Shown here piece after piece: positions 33,589 to 42,089 of a DNA stretch of 64,000 bases. Each line of letters starts with the position of its first letter. Position 1 is the stretch's first letter. Source of the DNA: JAAXVQ01 sp964604705 (GTDB taxonomy: Bacteria > Oederibacteriota > JAAXVQ01); assembly GCA_964604705.1 (NCBI GenBank), contig CAZSAP010000007.1:180545-244544 (forward strand). Direction: 5' to 3'. Under the pieces are notes generated by a model, which was not told the DNA's origin, did not search any database, and saw nothing but the letters and a program-made list of their open reading frames with translations. The position numbers and the translations under genes are program-made.

Positions 33589-36500
33589 ATGCTCGAGAAA
33601 ATCATTGCTGGGTCCATTCGCCATAAAGGTTTGGTCATCATCGCAACGGTCATGCTCATCGGGTTGGGCATTTACTCCATGTTGCACACACCCGTGGATG
33701 CCATACCGGACTTAAGCGATGTGCAGGTCATCATTTATACGCAATATCCCGGACAGTCTCCGCGTACGGTTGAAGACCAAGTTACGTATCCGCTTACGAC
33801 GGCCATGGTCTCGGTCCCGGGTTCGAAAGCCGTGCGCGGGTATTCGTTTTTTGGATACTCCCTGGTGTACATTATTTTTGAGGACCGGACGGATATATAT
33901 TGGGCGCGGAGTCGCGTGCTGGAATATTTGAATTATGCACAAAAGCGCCTGCCGGCCAATGCGGTACCCACCCTGGGTCCGGATGCCACGGGCGTGGGTT
34001 GGGTGTATGAATATGCGCTTGTTTCCAAAAGCCGTTCCTTGCAGGAATTGCGCTCACTCCAAGACTGGTACTTGAAGTACGAGCTTACAAGTGTCCCGGG
34101 TGTCGCAGAAGTAGCCAGCATCGGGGGGTACGTGAAACAATACCAGGTGACGGTGGACCCGGCCCGACTTAAGGCGTACAACCTGCCGCTTTCAGAAGTC
34201 GAGATGGCCATAAAGGCGGGGAACCAGGATGTGGGCGGCGAAGTGATTGAATTGGGCGAAGCCGAGTTTATGGTCCGAAGCCTGGGCTACATCAAGTCCA
34301 TTTCAGATTTGGGGCATATACCCGTGGGCATGAGCCCAGGAGACAATCCGGCTATGGGTGGTGCCGGGACTGCACCCGTGTTTCTAAAAGATATTGCCAC
34401 CATCGAAATAGGTCCCGAGATGCGACGCGGCTTGGCGGAGCTCAACGGCGAAGGGGAAGTTGCCGGCGGCATTGTGGTCATGCGCTACGGACAAAATGCC
34501 TTGGATGTGATAAAAGGCATAAAAGCTAAATTAGAAGAGCTAAAGGCCGGTTTGCCAAAAGACGTTGAGATCGTCCCTGTGTACGATCGTTCGGGCTTGA
34601 TTCAACGGGCCATTCACAATCTGAGCGGCAAACTGATCGAGGAAATGATCATTGTCGCCTTGGTCTGCCTGCTCTTTTTGTTTCATGCCCGCAGCGCCCT
34701 GGTGGCGGTGTTCACCCTGCCGACCGCGATCCTGATCGCATTCATCGTCATGCACGCGCAGGGCATCAATGCCAACATCATGTCCCTGGGCGGGATCGCG
34801 ATTGCCATTGGCGCCATGGTGGATGCGGCCATTATCATGATTGAAAACGCACACAAGCATCTGGAACATGAGCGCGCCTTGCCCAAGGGCAAGCAGCGTC
34901 CGCACTGGCAGATCATTCAAGAGGCCGCCCAGGAAGTGGGGCCGGCCCTGTTTTGGTCGCTGTTGGTGATCACGGTATCATTTATTCCCATCTTCAGTTT
35001 GGAAGCTCAGGAAGGACGGCTCTTTCATCCCCTGGCCTTTACCAAGACCTACGCCATGGGTGCAGCCGCGCTTTTGGCCGTGACCATTGTACCGATTTTA
35101 ATGGGGTACTTTATCCGGGGTAAGATTCCCTCGGAAAGTCAAAATCCGATCAACCGTTGGCTGATCCAACACTATCATCCGGTCGTAAACTACGTACTGA
35201 CCCATGCACGGGCTGTATTGATCGGGGCCGTAGTGGTGGTGCTGCTCGGGTTGGTTCCGTTTTTACGGTTGGGCTCAGAGTTTATGCCGTCGTTGTACGA
35301 GGGCGATTTGCTGTACATGCCGACCACGCTGCCGGGCATTTCCATTACCAAAGCCAAGGAGCTTTTGCAGCAGACCGACAAAATCATTAGACGTTTTCCT
35401 GAAGTTCAGCACGTGTTTGGGAAAATTGGTCGCGCTGAGACCGCCACGGATCCGGCCGGTTTGGATATGGCCGAAACCACCATACAGCTCAAGCCCGAAA
35501 AAGAGTGGCGCAAAGGTATGACCGTGGAGAAGCTTATTGCCGAGCTCGATGCCGCGGTCCAGATTCCGGGGTTGACCAATGCCTGGACCATGCCCATTAA
35601 GGCCCGCACGGACATGTTGTCCACGGGCATTAAAACCCCGGTAGGGGTAAAAATCTCCGGGCCGGAGCTGGATCGCTTGCAGCAGATCGGTCAGGAAATC
35701 GAGAGTGTTCTGCGCCAGGTGCCGGGCACGTCGTCGGCATTTGCCGAGCGGTCCGTAGGCGGCAATTATCTCGATATTGCCATCAACCGTCCGGAAGCAG
35801 CCCGCTACGGCGTCAATGTGGATGATTTGAACAGTGTCATAAGCACGGCTTTAGGCGGGATGACGCTCACCACGACGGTTGAGGGGTTGGAGCGTTACCC
35901 CGTGAATCTACGGTACAGCCGTGAGTTGCGGGACAATGTTGATTCCATCCGGCGTGTCATGGTGACCGGGAGCCGGGGGGTGCAGGTGCCGCTGGGGCAA
36001 GTGGCCGATATCCGTCTGGTCAAGGGACCCATGGTAATACGAAGCGAAAACACACGCCCCAATGCCTGGGTGTTCGTTGACATTCGGGGTGTGGACATAG
36101 GTACGTATATTCAAAGAGCCCGCAAAGCCATCGCCGAGAAGGTCACGTTGCCGACCGGGTATTCAATGACCTGGAGCGGGGAATTCGAATACATGCAGCG
36201 TATGCAAAAACGGCTCATGTTCGTGATTCCGTTGACGCTGGTTATCATTGTTTTCATCATCTATTTAAACACCAAGTCGTGGACCAAGACCGCCATTGTG
36301 TTGCTGGCCGTTCCGTTTTCCTTGGTAGGTGCGTTTGGGCTTGTTTACATTTTGGGATACAATCTGAGTTTGGCGGTCTGGGTCGGGATCATTGCCTTGG
36401 CAGGATTGGATGCAGAGACCGGGGTGGTCATGCTGCTTTATCTTGATCGTGCCTACGAAGACGGAATTTTACGTAAGAAAATGAATTCTCTGGCAGATTT

Positions 36501-36750
36501 GCGTGCGGCCATAGACCATGGTGCGGTCCAGCGTGTACGACCCAAGATCATGACGGCGGCGGTGATTATCGCCGGCCTGCTCCCGATTCTCTGGAGTCAT
36601 GGGGCGGGTTCGGATGTCATGAAGCGTATCGCGGCTCCCATGGTGGGTGGTGTCATCACGTCGGTGCTGATGGAACTGGCCGTATATCCGGTCATTTATT
36701 ATTGGTGGAGAGGGAGGGGTTTGGGGTCCAAGAACAAGCAGCATGTTTAA
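33589..36750 (+). CDS. CusA-like heavy-metal RND efflux pump
   Basis: A 1053-residue inner-membrane RND transporter with 12 expected membrane segments and two large periplasmic loops. Family markers are DAIPDLSDVQVIIYTQYPG, ATGVGWVYEYAL, GGIAIAIGAMVDAAIIMIEN (TM4 region) and LAGLDAETGVVMLLYLD (TM10 region). MPIKARTDMLSTGIKTPVGV matches the CusA-type (Cu/Ag) signature rather than the CzcA-type (Co/Zn/Cd). The start at 33589 gives the standard MLEKIIAGSIRHK; GAGGGCGG lies upstream. Expected to export Cu(I) or Ag(I) by proton antiport through the upstream adaptor and channel. Confidence 0.94.
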   Translation: MLEKIIAGSIRHKGLVIIATVMLIGLGIYSMLHTPVDAIPDLSDVQVIIYTQYPGQSPRTVEDQVTYPLTTAMVSVPGSKAVRGYSFFGYSLVYIIFEDRTDIYWARSRVLEYLNYAQKRLPANAVPTLGPDATGVGWVYEYALVSKSRSLQELRSLQDWYLKYELTSVPGVAEVASIGGYVKQYQVTVDPARLKAYNLPLSEVEMAIKAGNQDVGGEVIELGEAEFMVRSLGYIKSISDLGHIPVGMSPGDNPAMGGAGTAPVFLKDIATIEIGPEMRRGLAELNGEGEVAGGIVVMRYGQNALDVIKGIKAKLEELKAGLPKDVEIVPVYDRSGLIQRAIHNLSGKLIEEMIIVALVCLLFLFHARSALVAVFTLPTAILIAFIVMHAQGINANIMSLGGIAIAIGAMVDAAIIMIENAHKHLEHERALPKGKQRPHWQIIQEAAQEVGPALFWSLLVITVSFIPIFSLEAQEGRLFHPLAFTKTYAMGAAALLAVTIVPILMGYFIRGKIPSESQNPINRWLIQHYHPVVNYVLTHARAVLIGAVVVVLLGLVPFLRLGSEFMPSLYEGDLLYMPTTLPGISITKAKELLQQTDKIIRRFPEVQHVFGKIGRAETATDPAGLDMAETTIQLKPEKEWRKGMTVEKLIAELDAAVQIPGLTNAWTMPIKARTDMLSTGIKTPVGVKISGPELDRLQQIGQEIESVLRQVPGTSSAFAERSVGGNYLDIAINRPEAARYGVNVDDLNSVISTALGGMTLTTTVEGLERYPVNLRYSRELRDNVDSIRRVMVTGSRGVQVPLGQVADIRLVKGPMVIRSENTRPNAWVFVDIRGVDIGTYIQRARKAIAEKVTLPTGYSMTWSGEFEYMQRMQKRLMFVIPLTLVIIVFIIYLNTKSWTKTAIVLLAVPFSLVGAFGLVYILGYNLSLAVWVGIIALAGLDAETGVVMLLYLDRAYEDGILRKKMNSLADLRAAIDHGAVQRVRPKIMTAAVIIAGLLPILWSHGAGSDVMKRIAAPMVGGVITSVLMELAVYPVIYYWWRGRGLGSKNKQHV

Positions 36751-36788
36751 GCGATAGACAATGATGTTTTTGTGGAACTGTTTAGATA

Positions 36789-36815
36789 AGGAAGGAATAC
36801 CCTTCCTAAATTTTT
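36789..36815 (+). terminator. Terminator or attenuator after the CusA-like gene
   Basis: AGGAAGG (36789-36795) pairs perfectly with CCTTCCT (36801-36807) around an AATAC loop. AAATTTTT follows. It sits between the pump gene and the YHS-domain gene. Confidence 0.55.
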
Positions 36816-36829
36816 GGAGGTAAGTCGCC

Positions 36830-37165
36830 ATGAAACACATAACTTTATTGGGAGCGATGGTTGCGGTAAGCATATTGGTGGGAGCCGCCTGGGCCGGTGA
36901 GATGAAACCCAAGAGCAAAACATCAGGGCACGATATGACGTCCATGACCGTGTCAGGTGTAACCACCACGGCGAAGAAAGAAAAAGATGAAATGGTTGTA
37001 TGTCCTGTCATGAAAACAAGTATTAAAAAGTCAGGCGCTTCGGATTCGGTGGTGTATAAGGGAAAGACGTATTATTTTTGCTGTGGTGGCTGCAAACCTG
37101 AGTTTGTGAAAAATCCTGAGAAGTATATTGCCAAGACCGCCAAAGCGTCCCCGACGAAAAATTAG
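36830..37165 (+). CDS. Secreted YHS-domain protein
   Basis: A 111-residue protein with a signal peptide (about residues 1-22, ending AWA), a Met/Lys/Ser-rich linker (SGHDMTSM), and a YHS domain: CPVMKTSIKKSG, then YYFCCGGCKPEFVKNPEKYI. The CPV and CCGGC cysteines are the family metal-binding positions. YHS proteins often accompany Cu/Ag efflux genes. Here the gene follows cusA by 79 bases, beyond a terminator-like hairpin. GGAGG lies upstream of the ATG. Likely a periplasmic metal-binding accessory. Confidence 0.88.
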   Translation: MKHITLLGAMVAVSILVGAAWAGEMKPKSKTSGHDMTSMTVSGVTTTAKKEKDEMVVCPVMKTSIKKSGASDSVVYKGKTYYFCCGGCKPEFVKNPEKYIAKTAKASPTKN

Positions 37166-37193
37166 TTGGCGTTGAACCTGCTGAAAAAGAGCA

Positions 37194-37255
37194 GCGGACG
37201 AAAAGTCCGCATCAGGGAAACCCGTGGTTTCCCTGAACGTTTCTCGAGGAGGGTG
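37194..37255 (+). repeat. Dispersed hairpin leader element, copy D (upstream of MerA-like flavoprotein)
   Basis: GCGGAC (37194-37199) pairs with GTCCGC (37205-37210). CAGGGAAACC (37213-37222) pairs perfectly over 10 bases with GGTTTCCCTG (37226-37235) around a CGT loop. A GAGGAGGG ribosome-binding site then precedes the ATG at 37257. The CCCT of the central hairpin could instead pair with the AGGG of the ribosome-binding site, giving two mutually exclusive folds. Confidence 0.72.
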
Positions 37256-37256
37256 C

Positions 37257-38777
37257 ATGCCGTCTGAACCTAAGGATTTTTCAGAAAAAGAAGCAGGGCA
37301 GCGTTGGTTGGACAATGTTCGGCCTGCGGATTGGAAGAACCCCAAGCCGGCCAACACGTATAACCTTATCGTGATCGGCGCAGGCACAGCCGGACTGGTC
37401 AGTGCCATTGGAGCGGCCGGTCTTGGAGCCAAGGTCGCACTGGTGGAAAAGCACCGTATGGGCGGCGATTGCCTCAACACAGGTTGTGTTCCCTCCAAGG
37501 CCCTGATACAGGCCGCGCATGTGGCGGAAGTTATTCGTCGGGCCGATGCCTACGGCATTAAGACTCCGACCGAACCCGTGGTGGACTTTGGGCGTGTGAT
37601 GGAGCGTGTGCGCAAGCTGCGCGCGCAGCTTAGTTGGAACGATTCGGCGGCCCGGGCTACAGGCTTGGGCGTGGATGTTTTTTTTGGAAACGCTGCGTTT
37701 CAGGACGCCCATACCGTGGTGGTGGACGGTGCGCGGTTGGTGGGTAAACAGATCGTGATTGCCACGGGCACGCGGGCCATGGTCCCTGCACTCTCTGGAT
37801 TGACCGACGCTGGATTCTTAACCAATGAAAATGTATTTGAGCTCACTGTACGTCCCCGACGCCTGGCGGTGATTGGAGGCGGCCCTTTGGGCTGTGAACT
37901 GGCGCAGGCGTTTCAGCGCCTGGGCAGTCATGTTACGCTCTTCCAACAAACGGCGCGGTTGTTGGATCGTGAGGACGCTGAAGCAGCGAGTACGGTCCAG
38001 CAGGCATTGTCCGCCGAAGGGGTGCAATGTGTCCTCTCCGCGGCCCTGCACGAGGTGGTGTCACATGGAGCGGAGAAATCGCTCCATTACCGGATCGGCG
38101 ACCAGGAGCACTCCGTAGCCGTGGATACGATTCTGCTTGGGACCGGACGTGTGCCGAATATCGAGGGCTTGAATTTGGACGCCGCGGGGGTGGAGTATCG
38201 CCAGGGGGTCGGCATCACGGTCAACGAATATTTGCAGACCACCCAACCGCATATCTACGCGGCCGGGGACATTTGCAGTTCGTTGCGCTTCACGCATGCG
38301 GCTGAGTCCATGGCGCGCACCGTGGTACGCAACGCCCTTTTTCCCGGTCGTCAGCGCTGGCCGAGTGCAGGCATCCCACGCTGCACTTATACCGATCCCG
38401 AGATTGCGCAGGTGGGAGCCACCGAAGCGGAACTCAAAGCAGCAAAACAACCGCATCACGCGATTACGCGCACCTGGGATGAACTGGATCGTGCCGTCAT
38501 TGAAGGGCAGACCCAGGGGTTTGTCAAAGCCCTTATTCAGCCCAAGACCGAGCGGGTGTTGGGTGTAACATTGGTCGGTGCGGGTGTGGGCAACCTCATG
38601 GGTGAGGCGGCCTTGGCCTTTCGCAAGGGCATGCGGCTGAGTGAACTCGCCGAGGTCATTCACCCCTATCCGACGCGCGGGGATATTCTCCGCCAGACAG
38701 CCTTGGCACATGTACGCACGCGCTTGACACCGGGGTTGAAAACATGGTTTACTCGATGGCTGAGATGGACTCGATAA
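37257..38777 (+). CDS. MerA-like pyridine nucleotide-disulfide oxidoreductase
   Basis: A 506-residue flavoprotein of the dihydrolipoamide dehydrogenase/mercuric reductase family. It has a 35-residue lead, then the FAD motif YNLIVIGAGTAGLVSAIG, the redox-active disulfide GGDCLNTGCVPSK (Cys72/Cys77), the NAD(P)H motif LAVIGGGPLGCELAQAF, a second FAD motif YAAGDICSS, and the dimer-interface EVIHPYPTRGDILR. It lacks the N-terminal HMA domain and the C-terminal Cys pair of true MerA, so mercury reduction is not supported. AGGAGGG lies 2-9 bases before the chosen ATG, directly after the leader element. It stands between the YHS and DUF3047 genes. Confidence 0.88.
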   Translation: MPSEPKDFSEKEAGQRWLDNVRPADWKNPKPANTYNLIVIGAGTAGLVSAIGAAGLGAKVALVEKHRMGGDCLNTGCVPSKALIQAAHVAEVIRRADAYGIKTPTEPVVDFGRVMERVRKLRAQLSWNDSAARATGLGVDVFFGNAAFQDAHTVVVDGARLVGKQIVIATGTRAMVPALSGLTDAGFLTNENVFELTVRPRRLAVIGGGPLGCELAQAFQRLGSHVTLFQQTARLLDREDAEAASTVQQALSAEGVQCVLSAALHEVVSHGAEKSLHYRIGDQEHSVAVDTILLGTGRVPNIEGLNLDAAGVEYRQGVGITVNEYLQTTQPHIYAAGDICSSLRFTHAAESMARTVVRNALFPGRQRWPSAGIPRCTYTDPEIAQVGATEAELKAAKQPHHAITRTWDELDRAVIEGQTQGFVKALIQPKTERVLGVTLVGAGVGNLMGEAALAFRKGMRLSELAEVIHPYPTRGDILRQTALAHVRTRLTPGLKTWFTRWLRWTR

Positions 38778-38791
38778 AGGAGAATCCCCGT

Positions 38792-39508
38792 ATGTGGCTC
38801 AACAAAAAGGTGCTGCTGCTGGTTTTAGGGTGTTTGGTCCTTACCCCTATGGTGTCAGGAGCAGAGGACCAATTTTTATTTCGTGAAGAGTTCAAGGATT
38901 TGGCGCAGTGGGATCCGCTGGTGTTTCCAAAGGTTCAGGAACACACGCGGTATTCTGCCGAATCCCTCAACGGCGAGACCTTTCTCAAGGCCGAGAGTCG
39001 GGCGTCTGCGTCCGGGCTTATCCATAAAGGTAGATATTCGGTTGCGCAGTATCCCAAGGTACGCTTCCGCTGGAAGATCGACCGGGTCTATCGAAACGGG
39101 GATGAGCATAAGAAAAGCGGAGACGATTATCCCATTCGCGTGTATGTGGTGTTTGCCTACGATCCTGAGAAGGCAGGGCCTTGGGAGAAACTGTCCTACG
39201 AATCCTACCGCATGCTGTACGGGGAGTATCCTCCGCACAGCAGCTTGAATTACATTTGGGCCAACCGTGCGCCCGTCGGCACCCTGCTGCCGAGCCCGTT
39301 TACGGAACGGTCGATGATGAAAGTGCTCCAATCGGGAAATGCACGGGCGGGCGAATGGGTCACCCAAGAGGTCAATGTTTTGGACGACTATCAAAAAGCG
39401 TTTGGAGAACTGCCGCCGGATCAAGCCAGCATTGCCATCATGAACGATTCGGACAACACCGGAGAAGCCTCGGTCTCTTATGTGGGTACGCTCGAAGTTT
39501 TCCGTTAA
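38792..39508 (+). CDS. DUF3047 exported protein
   Basis: A 238-residue protein. The ATG at 38792 has AAAGGAG about 9 bases upstream. A signal peptide (about residues 1-21, ending SGA) is followed by a beta-rich domain with FREEFKDLAQWDP, KVRFRWKIDRV, PIRVYVVFAYDP, NYIWANRAPVGT and ASIAIMNDSDNTGEASVSYVG. These match DUF3047, a beta-jelly-roll-like exported family without known function. It lies 14 bases after the flavoprotein gene. A role in the periplasmic metal or redox response is only contextual. Confidence 0.78.
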   Translation: MWLNKKVLLLVLGCLVLTPMVSGAEDQFLFREEFKDLAQWDPLVFPKVQEHTRYSAESLNGETFLKAESRASASGLIHKGRYSVAQYPKVRFRWKIDRVYRNGDEHKKSGDDYPIRVYVVFAYDPEKAGPWEKLSYESYRMLYGEYPPHSSLNYIWANRAPVGTLLPSPFTERSMMKVLQSGNARAGEWVTQEVNVLDDYQKAFGELPPDQASIAIMNDSDNTGEASVSYVGTLEVFR

Positions 39509-39530
39509 ACCGTGCCTCCGCCGAGAAGTA

Positions 39531-39587
39531 CGGACCGGATGTCCGCCTCAGGGAGACCGGTGGTTTTCCTGAATGCTCCGCAGGAGC
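39531..39587 (+). repeat. Dispersed hairpin leader element, copy E (upstream of DUF2064-GT2 fusion)
   Basis: CGGAC (39531-39535) pairs with GTCCG (39541-39545). CAGGGAGACC (39549-39558) pairs with GGTTTTCCTG (39562-39571) over 10 positions with two G-T pairs, loop GGT. GCTCC (39575-39579) pairs with GGAGC (39583-39587) and covers the ribosome-binding site of the ATG at 39592. The G-T pairs are only pairs in a plus-strand RNA. Confidence 0.72.
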
Positions 39588-39591
39588 CTGC

Positions 39592-40899
39592 ATGATGCAC
39601 TCTGCCACTCACGTCTGTATTCTTTTTGCCCGTTTTCCCCAGCCGGGCAAGGCAAAAACCCGCTTGATTCCGGCCTTGGGATCCGAAGGCGCCGCCCAAG
39701 CGCAGCGTCTCATGACGGAATTCATACTTACGCGGTTGCGCGCCTGGCGCCTGCAGTCGCCGCAACATGCCATTCATATTTACTATACTGGAAAAACACC
39801 ACAGGCTTGGCGTGACTGGTTGGGCCGAGACATCCCTCTGTTTGCGCAACAAGGCCGGACGTTGGGGGAGAAAATGGCGCACGCCCTGCGTCACACCTTG
39901 GCGCGTGGGGCCCAGAAGGCGGTGCTGATGGGCACCGACGCACCGGAGATGGACGTACCGCTCTGGCAGGATGCGTTTCACCGGTTGGAGACGCACGACG
40001 CGGTGGCAGGTCCTACGGCAGATGGCGGATATTATTTAATAGGGCAACGCCGGTTTATACCCGAATTGTTTGAGCAGATAGACTGGAGCACGGACCGGGT
40101 TTGGGCGCAGACACAAGCGCGTGCCCGTGTCGTTTGCGCGCTTGCGGTCTTGCCCCAGCTAACCGATGTGGATACACCCCGGGAGCTGCCCGTCTGGGAG
40201 CGGGTGAAACACGCAGAGGGTCCCAAGACGTGGTCGGTGGTGATTCCGGTAGTAAATGAAGCGGCGACCCTCGGACCTGTGCTGGCTCGCATCCAAGCTT
40301 CGCCGGTCAAGGATATTTGGGTCGTCGATGGAGGGAGCACTGACGACACCTGCACGGTGGCCGAACGTGCCGGTGTGCAGGTCAGGCACAGCCCTCCGGG
40401 TCGAGCACTCCAGATGAACCTGGGGGCCGAACATGCGCGCGGGGATTATATCCTGTTCGTGCATGGAGATACCCTCCTTCCGGACGGGTTTTGGATCAGT
40501 GCCCTGGAAGCATTGAGCCGTCCGGGGGTGGTGGCCGGAGCTTTTTCGCTGGGGATCGCTTCAAAAAAAATGCGCTTCCGTCCGGTGGAACAATGGACGA
40601 ATTGGCGTTCCCGGGTTCTGGGGTGGCCGTACGGGGACCAAGGCTTGTTCATGGCGCGGACGCGCTGGCTCGCCGTTAAGGGATTCCCTGCCCGACCGAT
40701 CATGGAAGATGTAGGTATGGTGGAAACGTTGCGCAACCTGGGGAATGTGGTGACCACGACCGCTGCGGTGCGCACCTCGTCGCGCCGTTGGGACCGTTGG
40801 GGGATTGCCAAGACCGTATGGCGACACCAAATCGTTTGGCTGCGCTATTGGCTGAAGCACGACCTGGAACAGATTGCGGCCGGTTATCGCCGGCATTAA
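39592..40899 (+). CDS. Fused DUF2064 (TIGR04282) and GT2 (TIGR04283) glycosyltransferase
   Basis: A 435-residue two-domain protein. The first half (about residues 1-205) is DUF2064: HVCILFARFPQPGKAKTRLIP, GEKMAHALRH, MGTDAPEMDVPLWQ and GPTADGGYYLIG. The second half (about 212-435) is a GT2 family enzyme of the TIGR04283 type: SVVIPVVNEAATLGPVL, VVDGGSTDDT, GRALQMNLGAEHARGDYILFVHGDT and GDQGLFMARTRW. These are usually separate adjacent genes; here they form one frame without an internal stop. The substrate is unknown. The start is at 39592, directly downstream of leader element copy E; the frame itself is open farther upstream. Confidence 0.88.
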   Translation: MMHSATHVCILFARFPQPGKAKTRLIPALGSEGAAQAQRLMTEFILTRLRAWRLQSPQHAIHIYYTGKTPQAWRDWLGRDIPLFAQQGRTLGEKMAHALRHTLARGAQKAVLMGTDAPEMDVPLWQDAFHRLETHDAVAGPTADGGYYLIGQRRFIPELFEQIDWSTDRVWAQTQARARVVCALAVLPQLTDVDTPRELPVWERVKHAEGPKTWSVVIPVVNEAATLGPVLARIQASPVKDIWVVDGGSTDDTCTVAERAGVQVRHSPPGRALQMNLGAEHARGDYILFVHGDTLLPDGFWISALEALSRPGVVAGAFSLGIASKKMRFRPVEQWTNWRSRVLGWPYGDQGLFMARTRWLAVKGFPARPIMEDVGMVETLRNLGNVVTTTAAVRTSSRRWDRWGIAKTVWRHQIVWLRYWLKHDLEQIAAGYRRH

Positions 40900-41027
40900 A
40901 AGGGTTGGTAAGGATTCAGGACATACGTTGCGGAAGGCTTGCAGGAACCGGGGAACTCGGTTAAGATACGTTGCAACCACCTTGCTGTTTGCGTTTAAGT
41001 CTTCCAGAGTAAGGGAGCGTGAAAACC

Positions 41028-42014
41028 ATGACCTTGGATTTTAAGCTGGATCTGCCGTCTACGGCCACTCTGGCCGTCGGGGAAGAAAAAGGCAGTATCT
41101 TTGATGTCGCGATTTTGGGCGGAGGCCCGGCCGGGCTTACCGCGGCGGTGTACGCATTGCGCAAGCAAATGAACACGGTGTTGATTTCTCCTGATCTTGG
41201 TGGGCAAGTTCTGAAAACCTCCAGCATTGAAAATTATATGGGTTACCACTACATCGGCGGGCCGGAGCTTTCGCAAAAATTTTCCGAGCAAGTACAACAG
41301 TTTCCCCTTAAACTCATTCAGGGTGAGAGTGTGGAGCACATCAAGCAGACCGACAACAACCTTTTCATTGTGCGCACGGATCAAGGGCGCGAGATCACGT
41401 GCCGAACCATGGTTCTGGCCACGGGGAAACGCTGGCGCAAGCTCAATGTTCCGGGCGAAGATCTCTATTTGGGTCACGGCGTGGTGTTTTGCGCGGTGTG
41501 CGACGCACCTTTTTTCCGGAACAAGGATGTGGTGGTGGCCGGGGGCGGCAATTCTGCAGTCAGTGCCGCGCTGGACCTGATAAAGTTGAACGCACGCGTG
41601 ACCTTGGTCAATTATGCGGCCGGTTGGCAGGCCGATCCGGTTTTGATCAATCAAGTTAAAGATAAGGTGCGGATGCTGGATCAACATCAGATACTTGCCA
41701 TTGAAGGCAACGGAGAGCTCGTCGGCGGGGTCAAGCTTATGGATCGCCAGACCAAACAGGAGCAGACGCTTCCGGCCCAAGGTGTGTTTGTTGAAATTGG
41801 CTTGATTCCGAATACGGAAGTCTTCCGCGGGTTTGTTGCACTTAATGAATACAACGAAGTCTCCGTGGATTGCACCTCACGCACCTCGCGGCGAGGTGTT
41901 TTTGGCGCCGGGGATTGTACCAGTGTACCGGAGAAACAGATCATCATTGCCGCCGGAGACGGTGCGAAGGCTGCCTTGGCCGCGTATCATTATATAACGT
42001 ATCAAAAGCGCTAA
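41028..42014 (+). CDS. Thioredoxin reductase-like flavoprotein
   Basis: A 328-residue TrxB/AhpF-type reductase. It has FDVAILGGGPAGLTAAVYALR (FAD), the redox disulfide CAVCDAP (Cys155/Cys158), DVVVAGGGNSAVSAALDL (NADPH) and GVFGAGDCTSVPEKQIIIAAGDGAKAAL (second FAD motif). I chose the ATG at 41028, with AAGGGAG 10 bases upstream, over a GTG at 41019 that would have almost no spacing. The next gene encodes a glutaredoxin-like protein disulfide oxidoreductase, a common substrate of this kind of reductase. Confidence 0.92.
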   Translation: MTLDFKLDLPSTATLAVGEEKGSIFDVAILGGGPAGLTAAVYALRKQMNTVLISPDLGGQVLKTSSIENYMGYHYIGGPELSQKFSEQVQQFPLKLIQGESVEHIKQTDNNLFIVRTDQGREITCRTMVLATGKRWRKLNVPGEDLYLGHGVVFCAVCDAPFFRNKDVVVAGGGNSAVSAALDLIKLNARVTLVNYAAGWQADPVLINQVKDKVRMLDQHQILAIEGNGELVGGVKLMDRQTKQEQTLPAQGVFVEIGLIPNTEVFRGFVALNEYNEVSVDCTSRTSRRGVFGAGDCTSVPEKQIIIAAGDGAKAALAAYHYITYQKR

Positions 42015-42089
42015 TGAGCACCCGGGGATGCGGTGGAGTCTGCAGCATCGTGTCCCGGTTCATCCTAAAATAAATTAGGGGAGGCAACT

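Noticed and set aside
38061..38711. 216-codon antisense frame in the flavoprotein gene
   Set aside because: High GC reduces stops on the antisense strand. No recognisable protein features or start signals.
37257..38777. True mercuric reductase (MerA)
   Set aside because: The redox motif is present, but the HMA domain and the C-terminal Cys pair are absent and no mer genes are nearby.
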